NCBI GenBank assembly: GCA_036271855.1
Contig: DATAZV010000124.1
Span: forward strand, 1-9,859
Origin: JAQGMJ01 sp036271855
GTDB taxonomy: Bacteria; Pseudomonadota; Gammaproteobacteria; Burkholderiales; JAEUOS01
Reading direction: 5' to 3'
DNA: 9,859 nucleotides
Part shown: positions 1-5,515 of the stretch, one piece after another
Numbering within the stretch: the first letter of the stretch is position 1
Layout of the letters: every line of letters begins with the position of its first letter
Position numbers and translations under genes: made by a program
The notes under the pieces: model-generated
The model's input: only the letters and a program-made list of their open reading frames with translations
Databases searched by the model: none
Told to the model about the DNA's origin: nothing

Positions 1-917
1 AGCCGGGTCAGGCTGATCTGCCAATCGAACACCGCGCGGTCCGGCGCGGCCGTGTGCACCGAGGCAAAGCAGCCCATTGCGGAAGCCAGGCGCGCCAGCG
101 GCGGCGGCACCAGAATGCAGAGTCGCGCCGCCGCCTCGCGCGCGCGCAAATGCAGCGCAAAGCGCATGAATTGCAGGATGTCGCCGAAGCCGTAGCCGCA
201 GACAATCAGCAAACTGTCGCCGCCCAGCGGTCGGCCGTCCCACACCGGGCACAAGTCGGCCTGCGCATGCGCGCCGTTGATTTCGTCGGCCAGCGCCCAC
301 ACCGATAGGCCCTCGCGCAACTCGCCGCGCGCCAGATGGGCGGTGGCCAAGTCCCCCACCACCACCGCATGGTCCGGGCGCAGCGCCAGGGCGCGCTGAA
401 AATGCACCAGTGCCAAATCCAGCCGGCCTTCAAAGTCGCGCAAATACCCCAGCGCGGTCTGCGTGCCTACGCTGTCCGGCGCTAGGCGCTCGGCACGCCC
501 GGCCAGCGGCCGCGCCGCCGCGTAATCGCCACGGTCGATCAGGCGCTGCGCCAGCATGGCAGCGGCGCGCGCGCCGATACCATCTTCCAGCAGCGCCAGC
601 TCAGCCAGCAGCGGCTCGGCGCGCGCCACCGCGCCGGCCGCGAGCCAGGCGTCGGCGCGCAGCATGCGGTCCACCGGCTGCGCGCCACGGGCGTCGAGCT
701 GGTCCAGCAGCGGCTCGATCAATTCAATCTCCGTGCGTCCCGCGATCAGCCCGGCCACGCGCTCGCGCAGCGGGTCGGCAAAGAGCAGTTCGGGCACATA
801 AGAGGGAAACAGGTCGGCCGCCAGCCAGGCGTGCGTCACGGCGCGCGCCTGCGTACTTTCGGCGGGCAAGGCAGCAGCGCTACGCCGGGTCAGTTGCGAA
901 ATCAGGCGATTGAACAA
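1..917 (-). CDS. TPR-repeat protein with C-terminal glycosyltransferase-like domain (partial, 3' end off window)
   Basis: An uninterrupted leftward reading frame of 305 codons runs off the left edge, so the C-terminus is missing. Residues about 85-215 form helical TPR-like pairs; the clearest is around 150-185 (GYLRDFEGRLDLALVHFQRA, then LALRPDH). Residues 226-255 read VWDGRPLGGDSLLIVCGYGFGDILQF. This matches the W-x-G-x-L-x-G...GxGD-x-(I/L)-QF signature that follows TPRs in many proteobacterial proteins with a glycosyltransferase-like tail. The substrate is unknown. The start is uncertain: the frame is open up to a stop at 993-995 but has no ATG before residue 85, so I chose TTG at 917, giving MFNRLISQLTRR. 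No clear Shine-Dalgarno precedes it. A later TTG at 869 is the alternative. The gene is divergent from the methyltransferase at 1022. Family call fairly sure, start unsure. Confidence 0.75.
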   Translation of the reverse strand, partial: MFNRLISQLTRRSAAALPAESTQARAVTHAWLAADLFPSYVPELLFADPLRERVAGLIAGRTEIELIEPLLDQLDARGAQPVDRMLRADAWLAAGAVARAEPLLAELALLEDGIGARAAAMLAQRLIDRGDYAAARPLAGRAERLAPDSVGTQTALGYLRDFEGRLDLALVHFQRALALRPDHAVVVGDLATAHLARGELREGLSVWALADEINGAHAQADLCPVWDGRPLGGDSLLIVCGYGFGDILQFMRFALHLRAREAAARLCILVPPPLARLASAMGCFASVHTAAPDRAVFDWQISLTR

Positions 918-1021
918 GGGCCGGGAGGCAAAGTGGCGGGAGCTTTCGCCGTGTGATTGCGCAAAAAAGCAGCAGTGAAAGGCTTGCGAATTCTACGCCC
1001 ATCGCGCATAGTGCGCGGCCT
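918..1021. promoter_or_regulatory. Divergent intergenic region with weak promoter candidate and TTGCGCAA palindrome
   Basis: This 104-base stretch separates the leftward TPR gene from the rightward methyltransferase and must hold promoters for both. It contains the perfect palindrome TTGCGCAA at 957-964, followed by a run of A's. A weak rightward promoter candidate is TTGCGA (984-989), 17 bases, then CATAGT (1007-1012), each matching 4 of 6 consensus bases. It would start transcription almost at the ATG at 1022. I found no convincing leftward promoter. Confidence 0.3.
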
Positions 1022-2179
1022 ATGCAGCCGCCCGCATTCGCCCCCGAGCCCGGTGCCGACGCCCTCGCCCACAGCGGGCGCCTGGCGGCGCACATCCGCG
1101 CCGGCATCGCCGCTGCCGGCGGCTGGATCAGCTTCGCCCGCTACATGGAACTGGCGCTCTACGCCCCCGGCCTGGGCTACTACGCTGCCGGCGCTACGAA
1201 ATTCGGCGCCGCCGGCGACTTTGTCACCGCGCCGGAAATCTCCGCCCTGTTCGGCCGGAGCGTGGCGCGCCAGGTGGCCCAGGTGCTGCGGGCGAGCAGC
1301 CCGCAGGTACTGGAATTCGGCGCCGGCACCGGCAAGCTGGCCGCCGACCTGCTGAACACCCTGGGTGAGGCCTGCGCCGGCTACGCCATTCTCGAACCCT
1401 CGCCTGACTTGCGCCAGCGCCAGGCCGACACCCTGCGCCGCCTCGCACCGGATGCCTTTGCCAAAGTGCGCTGGCTCGACACCCTGCCGGCGCAATTCTC
1501 CGGTTGTATCGTCGCCAACGAAGTGGCCGACGCCATGCCGGTGCACCTGCTGCATATCGACGGCGATGCGATCGACGAGCGCGGCGTTACCCTCGATTCT
1601 TCCGGCCGGTTCAGCTACGCCGACCGTCCCGCCCAAGGCGCCGTGCTGGCGGCGGCGCAGGCCCTGGCCCTGGAAGAGAGCGGCGACTACGTCACGGAAA
1701 TCAACCTCGCCGCGCGCGCCTGGGTAGCGTCGCTTGCCGGCTGCCTGACTGACGGAGCAGCGCTGATCATCGATTACGGCTTTCCCGCGCGCGAGTACTA
1801 CCACCCGCAGCGCCTGCGCGGCACCCTGATGTGCCACTACCGGCACCACGCCCACGACAACCCCTTCCTGCTGCCCGGCCTGCAGGACATCACAGCGCAC
1901 GTCGATTTCAGCGCCCTGGCCGACGCCAGCGAAGAAGCCGGGCTGCCCCTGCTGGGCTACACCAGCCAGGCTGCATTTCTGCTCGACTGCGGCATCACCG
2001 ATCTGCTGGCCGCCGTGCCGGCGGCCGACAGCGCACGTTACCTGCCGCTGGCCAACCAGGCCAACCGCCTGCTCTCACCGGCCGAAATGGGCGAACTGTT
2101 CAAGGTGATGCTGCTGGGACGCGAAGGCATCGAAGCCCCGCTGGGCTTTCGCAGCGGCGACCGCTCGCGGCGGCTGTAA
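1022..2179 (+). CDS. midA: MidA/NDUFAF7-family SAM-dependent methyltransferase (COG1565)
   Basis: A 385-residue class I methyltransferase of the MidA/NDUFAF7 family. The human and Dictyostelium relatives support respiratory complex I assembly, NDUFAF7 by methylating an arginine of the NDUFS2 subunit; the bacterial target is not established. Visible motifs are YMELALYAPGLGYY at 41-54, GDFVTAPEIS at 65-74, the SAM-binding motif I EFGAGTGKLA at 98-107, the acidic post-strand-2 segment ILEPS at 123-127, ANEVADAMPVH at 165-175, DYGFP at 251-255 and a His-rich GTLMCHYRHHAHDNPF at 267-282. An in-frame GTG at 953 would add 23 residues, but they look unlike the family, so I prefer ATG 1022; length then fits the usual ~385-400. 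No clear Shine-Dalgarno precedes it. The gene converges on the yfcG-like gene 22 bases away. Substrate uncertain, family firm. Confidence 0.9.
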   Translation: MQPPAFAPEPGADALAHSGRLAAHIRAGIAAAGGWISFARYMELALYAPGLGYYAAGATKFGAAGDFVTAPEISALFGRSVARQVAQVLRASSPQVLEFGAGTGKLAADLLNTLGEACAGYAILEPSPDLRQRQADTLRRLAPDAFAKVRWLDTLPAQFSGCIVANEVADAMPVHLLHIDGDAIDERGVTLDSSGRFSYADRPAQGAVLAAAQALALEESGDYVTEINLAARAWVASLAGCLTDGAALIIDYGFPAREYYHPQRLRGTLMCHYRHHAHDNPFLLPGLQDITAHVDFSALADASEEAGLPLLGYTSQAAFLLDCGITDLLAAVPAADSARYLPLANQANRLLSPAEMGELFKVMLLGREGIEAPLGFRSGDRSRRL

Positions 2180-2190
2180 GCAGCCGCCGC
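2167..2190. terminator. Perfect 10-bp hairpin spanning the methyltransferase stop codon
   Basis: GCGGCGGCTG (2167-2176) and CAGCCGCCGC (2181-2190) are exact reverse complements with a four-base loop TAAG, and the TAA stop lies in the loop. No T-run follows on either strand, so it is not a classic intrinsic terminator. Its place between two convergent genes suggests a transcript 3'-end or stability element. The symmetry is certain; the function is inferred. Confidence 0.45.
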
Positions 2191-2201
2191 CTCGCCACGC
2201 A

Positions 2202-2825
2202 CTAGCGCTTGGGCACGTCCATGCCGCGCTTGACCGCGGGGCGCGCGCTGATGGTGTCGAACCAGCGCTTGACGTTCGGAAAATCGTTCAGGTCCACCTG
2301 GTGCCACTCGTGGCGCGCCACCCAGGGGTAGGTGGCGATGTCGGCAATCGTGTATTCGCCGGCGGCCAGGTACTTCTCGGTGGCCAGGCGCTTGTCCATC
2401 ACCCCGTAGAGGCGGCGGGTTTCCTTGCTGTAGCGCTCGATGCCGTAGGGTACCTGCTCCTTGGCGGAACGGATGAAGTGGTGCGCCTGGCCAAACATCG
2501 GCCCGACCCCGCCCATCTGGAACATCAGCCATTGCAGGGCGTCGAACTTGCCGCGCGGCGATTCCGGCAGGAACTTGCCGGTCTTGCCCGCCAGGTAGAT
2601 CAGGATGGCGCCGGATTCCATCATTGAAATCGGCCGGCCGTCCGGGCCCTCGGAATCGACGATCGCCGGAATCTTGCTGTTCGGATTGATGGCGATGAAT
2701 TCGGGGGTGAACTGGTCATCGCGGCCAATATTGATCTCGTGCACGTTGTACGGCAGGCCGCACTCTTCGAGCATGACGGAAACCTTGCGGCCATTGGGCG
2801 TGGTCCAGGTGTACAGGTCGATCAT
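2202..2825 (-). CDS. yfcG: YfcG-like (Nu-class) glutathione transferase / disulfide-bond oxidoreductase
   Basis: A 207-residue cytosolic protein closely resembling E. coli YfcG, a Nu-class GST that reduces disulfides using glutathione and lacks a catalytic cysteine. The N-terminal thioredoxin fold (about 1-85) starts MIDLYTWTTPNGRKV; Thr9 and Asn11 sit where YfcG has its glutathione-contacting residues. NSKIPAIVD (49-57) carries the cis-proline, and MESGAILIYLA (69-79) carries the Glu-Ser pair that binds the glutathione gamma-glutamyl group. The helical C-terminal domain includes LQWLMFQMGGVGPMFGQ (97-113), typical of YfcG/YghU, and TIADIATYPW (159-168). The start at 2825 is preceded by GGAG about seven bases upstream. 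The YfcG subgroup is well supported; the natural substrate is not known. Confidence 0.92.
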   Translation of the reverse strand: MIDLYTWTTPNGRKVSVMLEECGLPYNVHEINIGRDDQFTPEFIAINPNSKIPAIVDSEGPDGRPISMMESGAILIYLAGKTGKFLPESPRGKFDALQWLMFQMGGVGPMFGQAHHFIRSAKEQVPYGIERYSKETRRLYGVMDKRLATEKYLAAGEYTIADIATYPWVARHEWHQVDLNDFPNVKRWFDTISARPAVKRGMDVPKR

Positions 2826-2932
2826 TAAACGCTCCGCGCTGGGGGTGTAAGGGGCCGCTAAACTATCATGGAATCCAGCCGCGCCGCGCCGGGGGCCTGC
2901 GCATGGGCCGGATCAGCCCGGTACAATGCCCC
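2826..2932. promoter_or_regulatory. Divergent intergenic region between yfcG-like and DUF2905-like genes
   Basis: This 107-base region lies between two divergent starts. It holds the GGAG Shine-Dalgarno of the leftward gene near its left end and a TACAAT -10-like box near its right end (listed separately). I saw no convincing -35 element for either direction and no strong repeat. Confidence 0.3.
2922..2927 (+). promoter_or_regulatory. -10-like box TACAAT immediately upstream of the DUF2905-like gene
   Basis: TACAAT matches the sigma-70 -10 consensus at five of six bases and ends five bases before the ATG at 2933. Transcription from it would begin at or next to the start codon, which implies a leaderless mRNA. 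There is no TTGACA-like hexamer at the expected distance, and no Shine-Dalgarno could fit in such a transcript. Confidence 0.4.
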
Positions 2933-3127
2933 ATGCTCAAGTGGCTGGTGGTATTCGTGCTCTGTTCGCTGGTGTTCTCTTCGTTGCGCCCCTGGCTGGC
3001 ACGCTTCGGGCTGGGCCGCATGCCGGGCGACTTTCGCATCCGCATCGGCAATACGCCGGTGCTGGTGCCGCTGGGCTCCAGCCTGTGTTTCTCGCTCGCC
3101 TTCTGGCTGCTGGCGCGCCTGCTCTAG
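2933..3127 (+). CDS. DUF2905-like small membrane protein
   Basis: A 64-residue protein resembling the DUF2905 family, small bacterial inner-membrane proteins of unknown role. It has a hydrophobic N-terminal segment (residues 3-17, WLVVFVLCSLVF), then the family's central motif RPWLARFGLGRMPGDFRI (19-36), then IGNTPVLVPLGSS and a second hydrophobic helix to the C-terminus (about 45-63). This suggests two membrane passes joined by a basic loop. An in-frame ATG at 2903 would add ten residues, but 2933 fits the family length and the N-terminus MLKWL. The gene is monocistronic: divergent from yfcG and convergent with the EF-hand gene. Function unknown; family assignment from motif pattern. Confidence 0.8.
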   Translation: MLKWLVVFVLCSLVFSSLRPWLARFGLGRMPGDFRIRIGNTPVLVPLGSSLCFSLAFWLLARLL

Positions 3128-3136
3128 GCGCAGGCG

Positions 3137-3164
3137 AAAATTCTCCCGGCGCAGTCGCGGGAGA
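3137..3164 (-). terminator. Probable intrinsic terminator of the EF-hand gene (leftward)
   Basis: TCTCCCG (3142-3148) and CGGGAGA (3158-3164) form a 7-bp stem around a 9-base loop. Read leftward, the stem is followed by ATTTTC (complement of 3136-3141), a short U-tract. It lies 43 bases past the EF-hand stop codon and between convergent genes. A second weaker stem, GCCGCC/GGCGGC, sits at 3169-3184. Confidence 0.5.
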
Positions 3165-3207
3165 CCCTGCCGCCCGCAGGCGGCGCAGCGAATGAAACCG
3201 CCGGTAA

Positions 3208-3534
3208 CTACTGGCTGCCGCCCTTGGCGGCGCCGCGCCTGGCCATCATCGCCTGGCCGATCTCTGCCTTGGTGACGAAACTGTCGTGATCGGCGTCGAT
3301 GGCGTCGAAATTCTTCGCCACCCGCGGCATCGCGGCGGCCTCGGCCTTCGACAGCTTGCCGTCGCCATTGGCGTCGGCCTTGTTGAAGCGCGCCTCGAAG
3401 CGCTCGCGCATTTTTTCCTTGCCGCCGCCGGTGGTGCCTCCACCCGTGCCGGCATCGGTGCTTTGTGCGCCGGCCAACGCGGGCAGCAGCGCGGCGAGGC
3501 TGCTGAGACTCAAAACGACGAGGGTTTTGCGCAT
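3208..3534 (-). CDS. Secreted/periplasmic EF-hand calcium-binding protein
   Basis: A 108-residue protein starting MRKTLVVLSLSSLAAL, a clear Sec signal peptide with probable cleavage after ALAGA (residue 23). A Gly/Thr-rich linker follows (27-38), then two EF-hand loops. Loop 1 is DANGDGKLSKAE (54-65) with canonical Asp/Asn/Asp/Ser/Glu ligands. Loop 2 is DADHDSFVTKAE (80-91), with ligands intact but Ser in place of the usual Gly at loop position 6. The pair should bind two calcium ions outside the cytoplasm; the partner is unknown. The start at 3534 is favoured by the signal peptide and by GGGAG about six bases upstream; an in-frame ATG at 3606 would bury the signal peptide. The gene appears monocistronic, with its own upstream region and terminator. 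Confidence 0.88.
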   Translation of the reverse strand: MRKTLVVLSLSSLAALLPALAGAQSTDAGTGGGTTGGGKEKMRERFEARFNKADANGDGKLSKAEAAAMPRVAKNFDAIDADHDSFVTKAEIGQAMMARRGAAKGGSQ

Positions 3535-3652
3535 TTTTTGCTCCCGTAAAAGTAGCGTGCGCACAATGTAGAACACGCCACGCCCGTCGCCTAGGGGCGG
3601 AAACAATCCGTTACAGGAAAACCGCAGCCGTCATTCTTTGTAACAAAGGCAG
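3535..3652 (-). promoter_or_regulatory. Upstream region of EF-hand gene with -10 candidate and inverted TGTAAC sites
   Basis: This 118-base gap lies between the cca stop and the EF-hand start. Leftward, a -10-like TACATT is the complement of 3565-3570, about 30 bases before the start codon, with only a poor -35 (TAGGCG, complement of 3588-3593). Further upstream are two TGTAAC hexamers in opposite orientation: the complement of 3610-3615, and 3639-3644. The latter sits inside the near-palindrome CTTTGTAACAAAG (3636-3648). These could be regulator half-sites or part of the cca 3' end. Confidence 0.3.
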
Positions 3653-4765
3653 CTAGCCGCCGAGGGCGGCGGCGATGGCCGCAATGCGCGCCACCTGCAG
3701 GGCCGCATTGATCGCCTGTGGATTGGGCTGGGTGCGGGCAATCGCCCCGGCGTCGATGCCGCGCACCGCCGCCAGGCCCAAGCGCAGGCGGCGCACCCCT
3801 TCGGCGTAAGCTGTATCGCCGCGCGCGCCCTGCGCATAGGCCTGGGCCACGGCGATCAGCGACACAAAACGCTCCGGCTGGCGCAAGCCGTCGCAGCGCT
3901 GCACCAGGCCGGCCAAGCCGGTGGCGTCGAGCGTGGCCGCCTGGGCAAAGGCCTCGGCATTGCGCGCGTGGATCAGCGCCAGGTCGCGGCAATCAACCGG
4001 CACCCGCACCCGTTCGCACAGGCGCGCGATGCGCTCTTCGCCGAGCGCGCCGGCGCACGCGGCAAAGCGCACCGGCAGGGTCGCCTCCTGCGTCGCTGAA
4101 TAGGCCAGCGCGCGCATATTGGCCGCGTCCGCCGCCCAAGGCATGAATTCGGGCAAGGCACGCGCCAGCGCGCCGCATTCGTCCAGGGTCGCGAACATGC
4201 GCACCGGGTCGGCTTCCATCAGGCCGCGCGCCACTTCCTGCCAGACGCGCTCGGGCACCAGGGCATCGACCTCGCCGTTGTCGGCCATCTTGCGCATCAA
4301 CGCCAGGGTTTCGGGCGCAATCGTAAAACCAAAACGGGCGGCGAAACGCGCGGCACGCAGGATGCGCACCGGGTCTTCGGCGAAGGCCGGCCCGACATGG
4401 CGCAACACCCCCGCCTTGAGATCGGCCTGGCCGTTGTAGGGGTCGACGATCGCGCCGTCCTTGCCTTGCGCCATGGCGTTGACGGTGAAGTCGCGCCGCG
4501 CCAGGTCTTCTTCGAGAGTCACGGTGGGCTCGGTGTGGAACACAAAGCCCTGGTAGCCGGGCGCGGTCTTGCGCTCGGTGCGTGCCAGGGCGTATTCCTC
4601 GTGGGTCTGCGGATGCAGGAAGACGGGGAAGTCGCGGCCCACCGGCTTGTAGCCCTGCGCGATCAGCTCATCCGGCGTGGCGCCGACCACCACGTAGTCG
4701 CGGTCGACCACCGCGCGCCCGAGCAGGGCGTCGCGCACCGAGCCGCCGACCTGGTAGATCTTCAT
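3653..4765 (-). CDS. cca: CCA tRNA nucleotidyltransferase, HD domain apparently lost
   Basis: Adds or repairs the 3'-terminal CCA of tRNAs from CTP and ATP. This 370-residue class II enzyme has GGSVRD at 7-12, the catalytic DxD in DRDYVVVG (Asp21, Asp23), RRDFTVNAMA at 90-99, DPVRILRAARFAARFGF at 131-147 and ERVWQE at 172-177, all typical of bacterial CCA enzymes. Long proteobacterial versions such as E. coli Cca (412 residues) continue into an HD phosphohydrolase domain. Here the region after CGALARALPEF (197-207) is shortened, and the HDLGK segment is replaced by FAACAGALGEE (234-244), with no His-Asp pair; the flank ERVRVP...RDLA (251-263) still aligns. The start overlaps the upstream GST stop as ATGA, implying translational coupling. 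Nucleotidyltransferase assignment firm. Confidence 0.95.
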   Translation of the reverse strand: MKIYQVGGSVRDALLGRAVVDRDYVVVGATPDELIAQGYKPVGRDFPVFLHPQTHEEYALARTERKTAPGYQGFVFHTEPTVTLEEDLARRDFTVNAMAQGKDGAIVDPYNGQADLKAGVLRHVGPAFAEDPVRILRAARFAARFGFTIAPETLALMRKMADNGEVDALVPERVWQEVARGLMEADPVRMFATLDECGALARALPEFMPWAADAANMRALAYSATQEATLPVRFAACAGALGEERIARLCERVRVPVDCRDLALIHARNAEAFAQAATLDATGLAGLVQRCDGLRQPERFVSLIAVAQAYAQGARGDTAYAEGVRRLRLGLAAVRGIDAGAIARTQPNPQAINAALQVARIAAIAAALGG

Positions 4766-5412
4766 GGGTAGATCTGGTCGTAGCTGGCCAGGGGATGCGG
4801 CTCGACAGCGGCTTGCGCCGCCAGCTTGACCAGCGCCGGCGTGGCGAGCATGGTATCCAGGTATTGCAGCGCCGCGCCTTGCAGCGCCACGCCGTAGGTC
4901 TGCAGGCGGAATACCATCGGCGTGTACATCGCATCGGCGATGCCGAATTCGCCGAACAGCCAGGGGCCGCCGGAGCGCGCCAGGCATTCACCCCACATGG
5001 CAGACAGGCGCACGACATCGGCCGCCACCTCCTCGTTCATGCCGCGTCCCAGGTAACGATTGCGAATGTTCATCGGCATGCGGCCGCGTAGGCCATTGAA
5101 ACTCGAATGCATCTCGGCCGATACCGAGCGCGCGCGGGCGCGCTGCGCGGTATCGCGCGGCCACAACGATTTTTCCGGAAATTTTTCCGCCAGGTATTCG
5201 CAAATGGCCAGCGAGTCGTGCACCTTCAGATCGTCATCGATCAGCACCGGCACCGTGCCGGAGGGCGAGTAGCGCGCGATATTCGCCTTGGTGTCGGGCT
5301 CGCGCAGCCAGACCTGGATTTCCTCGAAGGCGATGCCGGCCTGGGTGAGCAGTACCCAGGGGCGCATTGACCAGGAGGAATAATTTTTATCGCCGATGAC
5401 GAGTTGCAGCAT
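4762..5412 (-). CDS. Glutathione S-transferase family protein
   Basis: A 216-residue soluble GST. The N-terminal thioredoxin-like domain opens MLQLVIGDKNYSSWSMRPWV; the NYSSWSxRPW signature (10-19) marks a serine-type GST subgroup common in proteobacteria, with one of its serines as the likely glutathione-activating residue. GTVPVLIDDD (52-61) carries the cis-proline and VHDSLAICEYLAE (64-76) the Asp-Ser glutathione-binding pair. The C-terminal helical domain includes FGIADAMYTPMVFRL (156-170), the usual hydrophobic-core and N-cap motif. It is not closely similar to the YfcG-like protein in the same window. Its stop codon overlaps the cca start (ATGA), so the two are probably one operon; a candidate promoter lies just upstream. 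No strong Shine-Dalgarno is visible. Substrate unknown. Confidence 0.9.
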   Translation of the reverse strand: MLQLVIGDKNYSSWSMRPWVLLTQAGIAFEEIQVWLREPDTKANIARYSPSGTVPVLIDDDLKVHDSLAICEYLAEKFPEKSLWPRDTAQRARARSVSAEMHSSFNGLRGRMPMNIRNRYLGRGMNEEVAADVVRLSAMWGECLARSGGPWLFGEFGIADAMYTPMVFRLQTYGVALQGAALQYLDTMLATPALVKLAAQAAVEPHPLASYDQIYP

Positions 5413-5447
5413 GGCAGTGCGCAGTAGCGGGAAGTTGGACAGCCGCC

Positions 5448-5478
5448 ATTATGCCGCCGATGGCCGCACGTCCCGCAA
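5448..5478 (-). promoter_or_regulatory. Candidate sigma-70 promoter for the GST-cca pair
   Basis: Read leftward, TTGCGG (complement of 5473-5478) is followed after 19 bases by CATAAT (complement of 5448-5453), which matches five of six -10 bases. Transcription would start near 5441 and leave a leader of about 29 bases before the GST start at 5412. The -35 is weak and the spacing is long, so this rests mainly on the -10 box. Confidence 0.35.
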
Positions 5479-5500
5479 TCAGTCGCCCCCTACGCGATTT

Positions 5501-5515
5501 GCGCTGAACCAGCGC
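5501..5515. terminator. Small perfect hairpin at the end of the NDUFA9-like gene
   Basis: GCGCTG (5501-5506) and CAGCGC (5510-5515) are exact reverse complements with a three-base loop. The hairpin touches the last base of the SDR gene's stop codon. No T-run follows in the leftward direction (AAATCGCG), so it may be a 3'-end or partial termination element rather than a strong terminator. Confidence 0.3.

Noticed and set aside
902..1900. Leftward open frame of 332 codons opposite midA
   Set aside because: No recognisable domains; the rightward frame carries all MidA motifs and this one would also overlap the TPR gene start.
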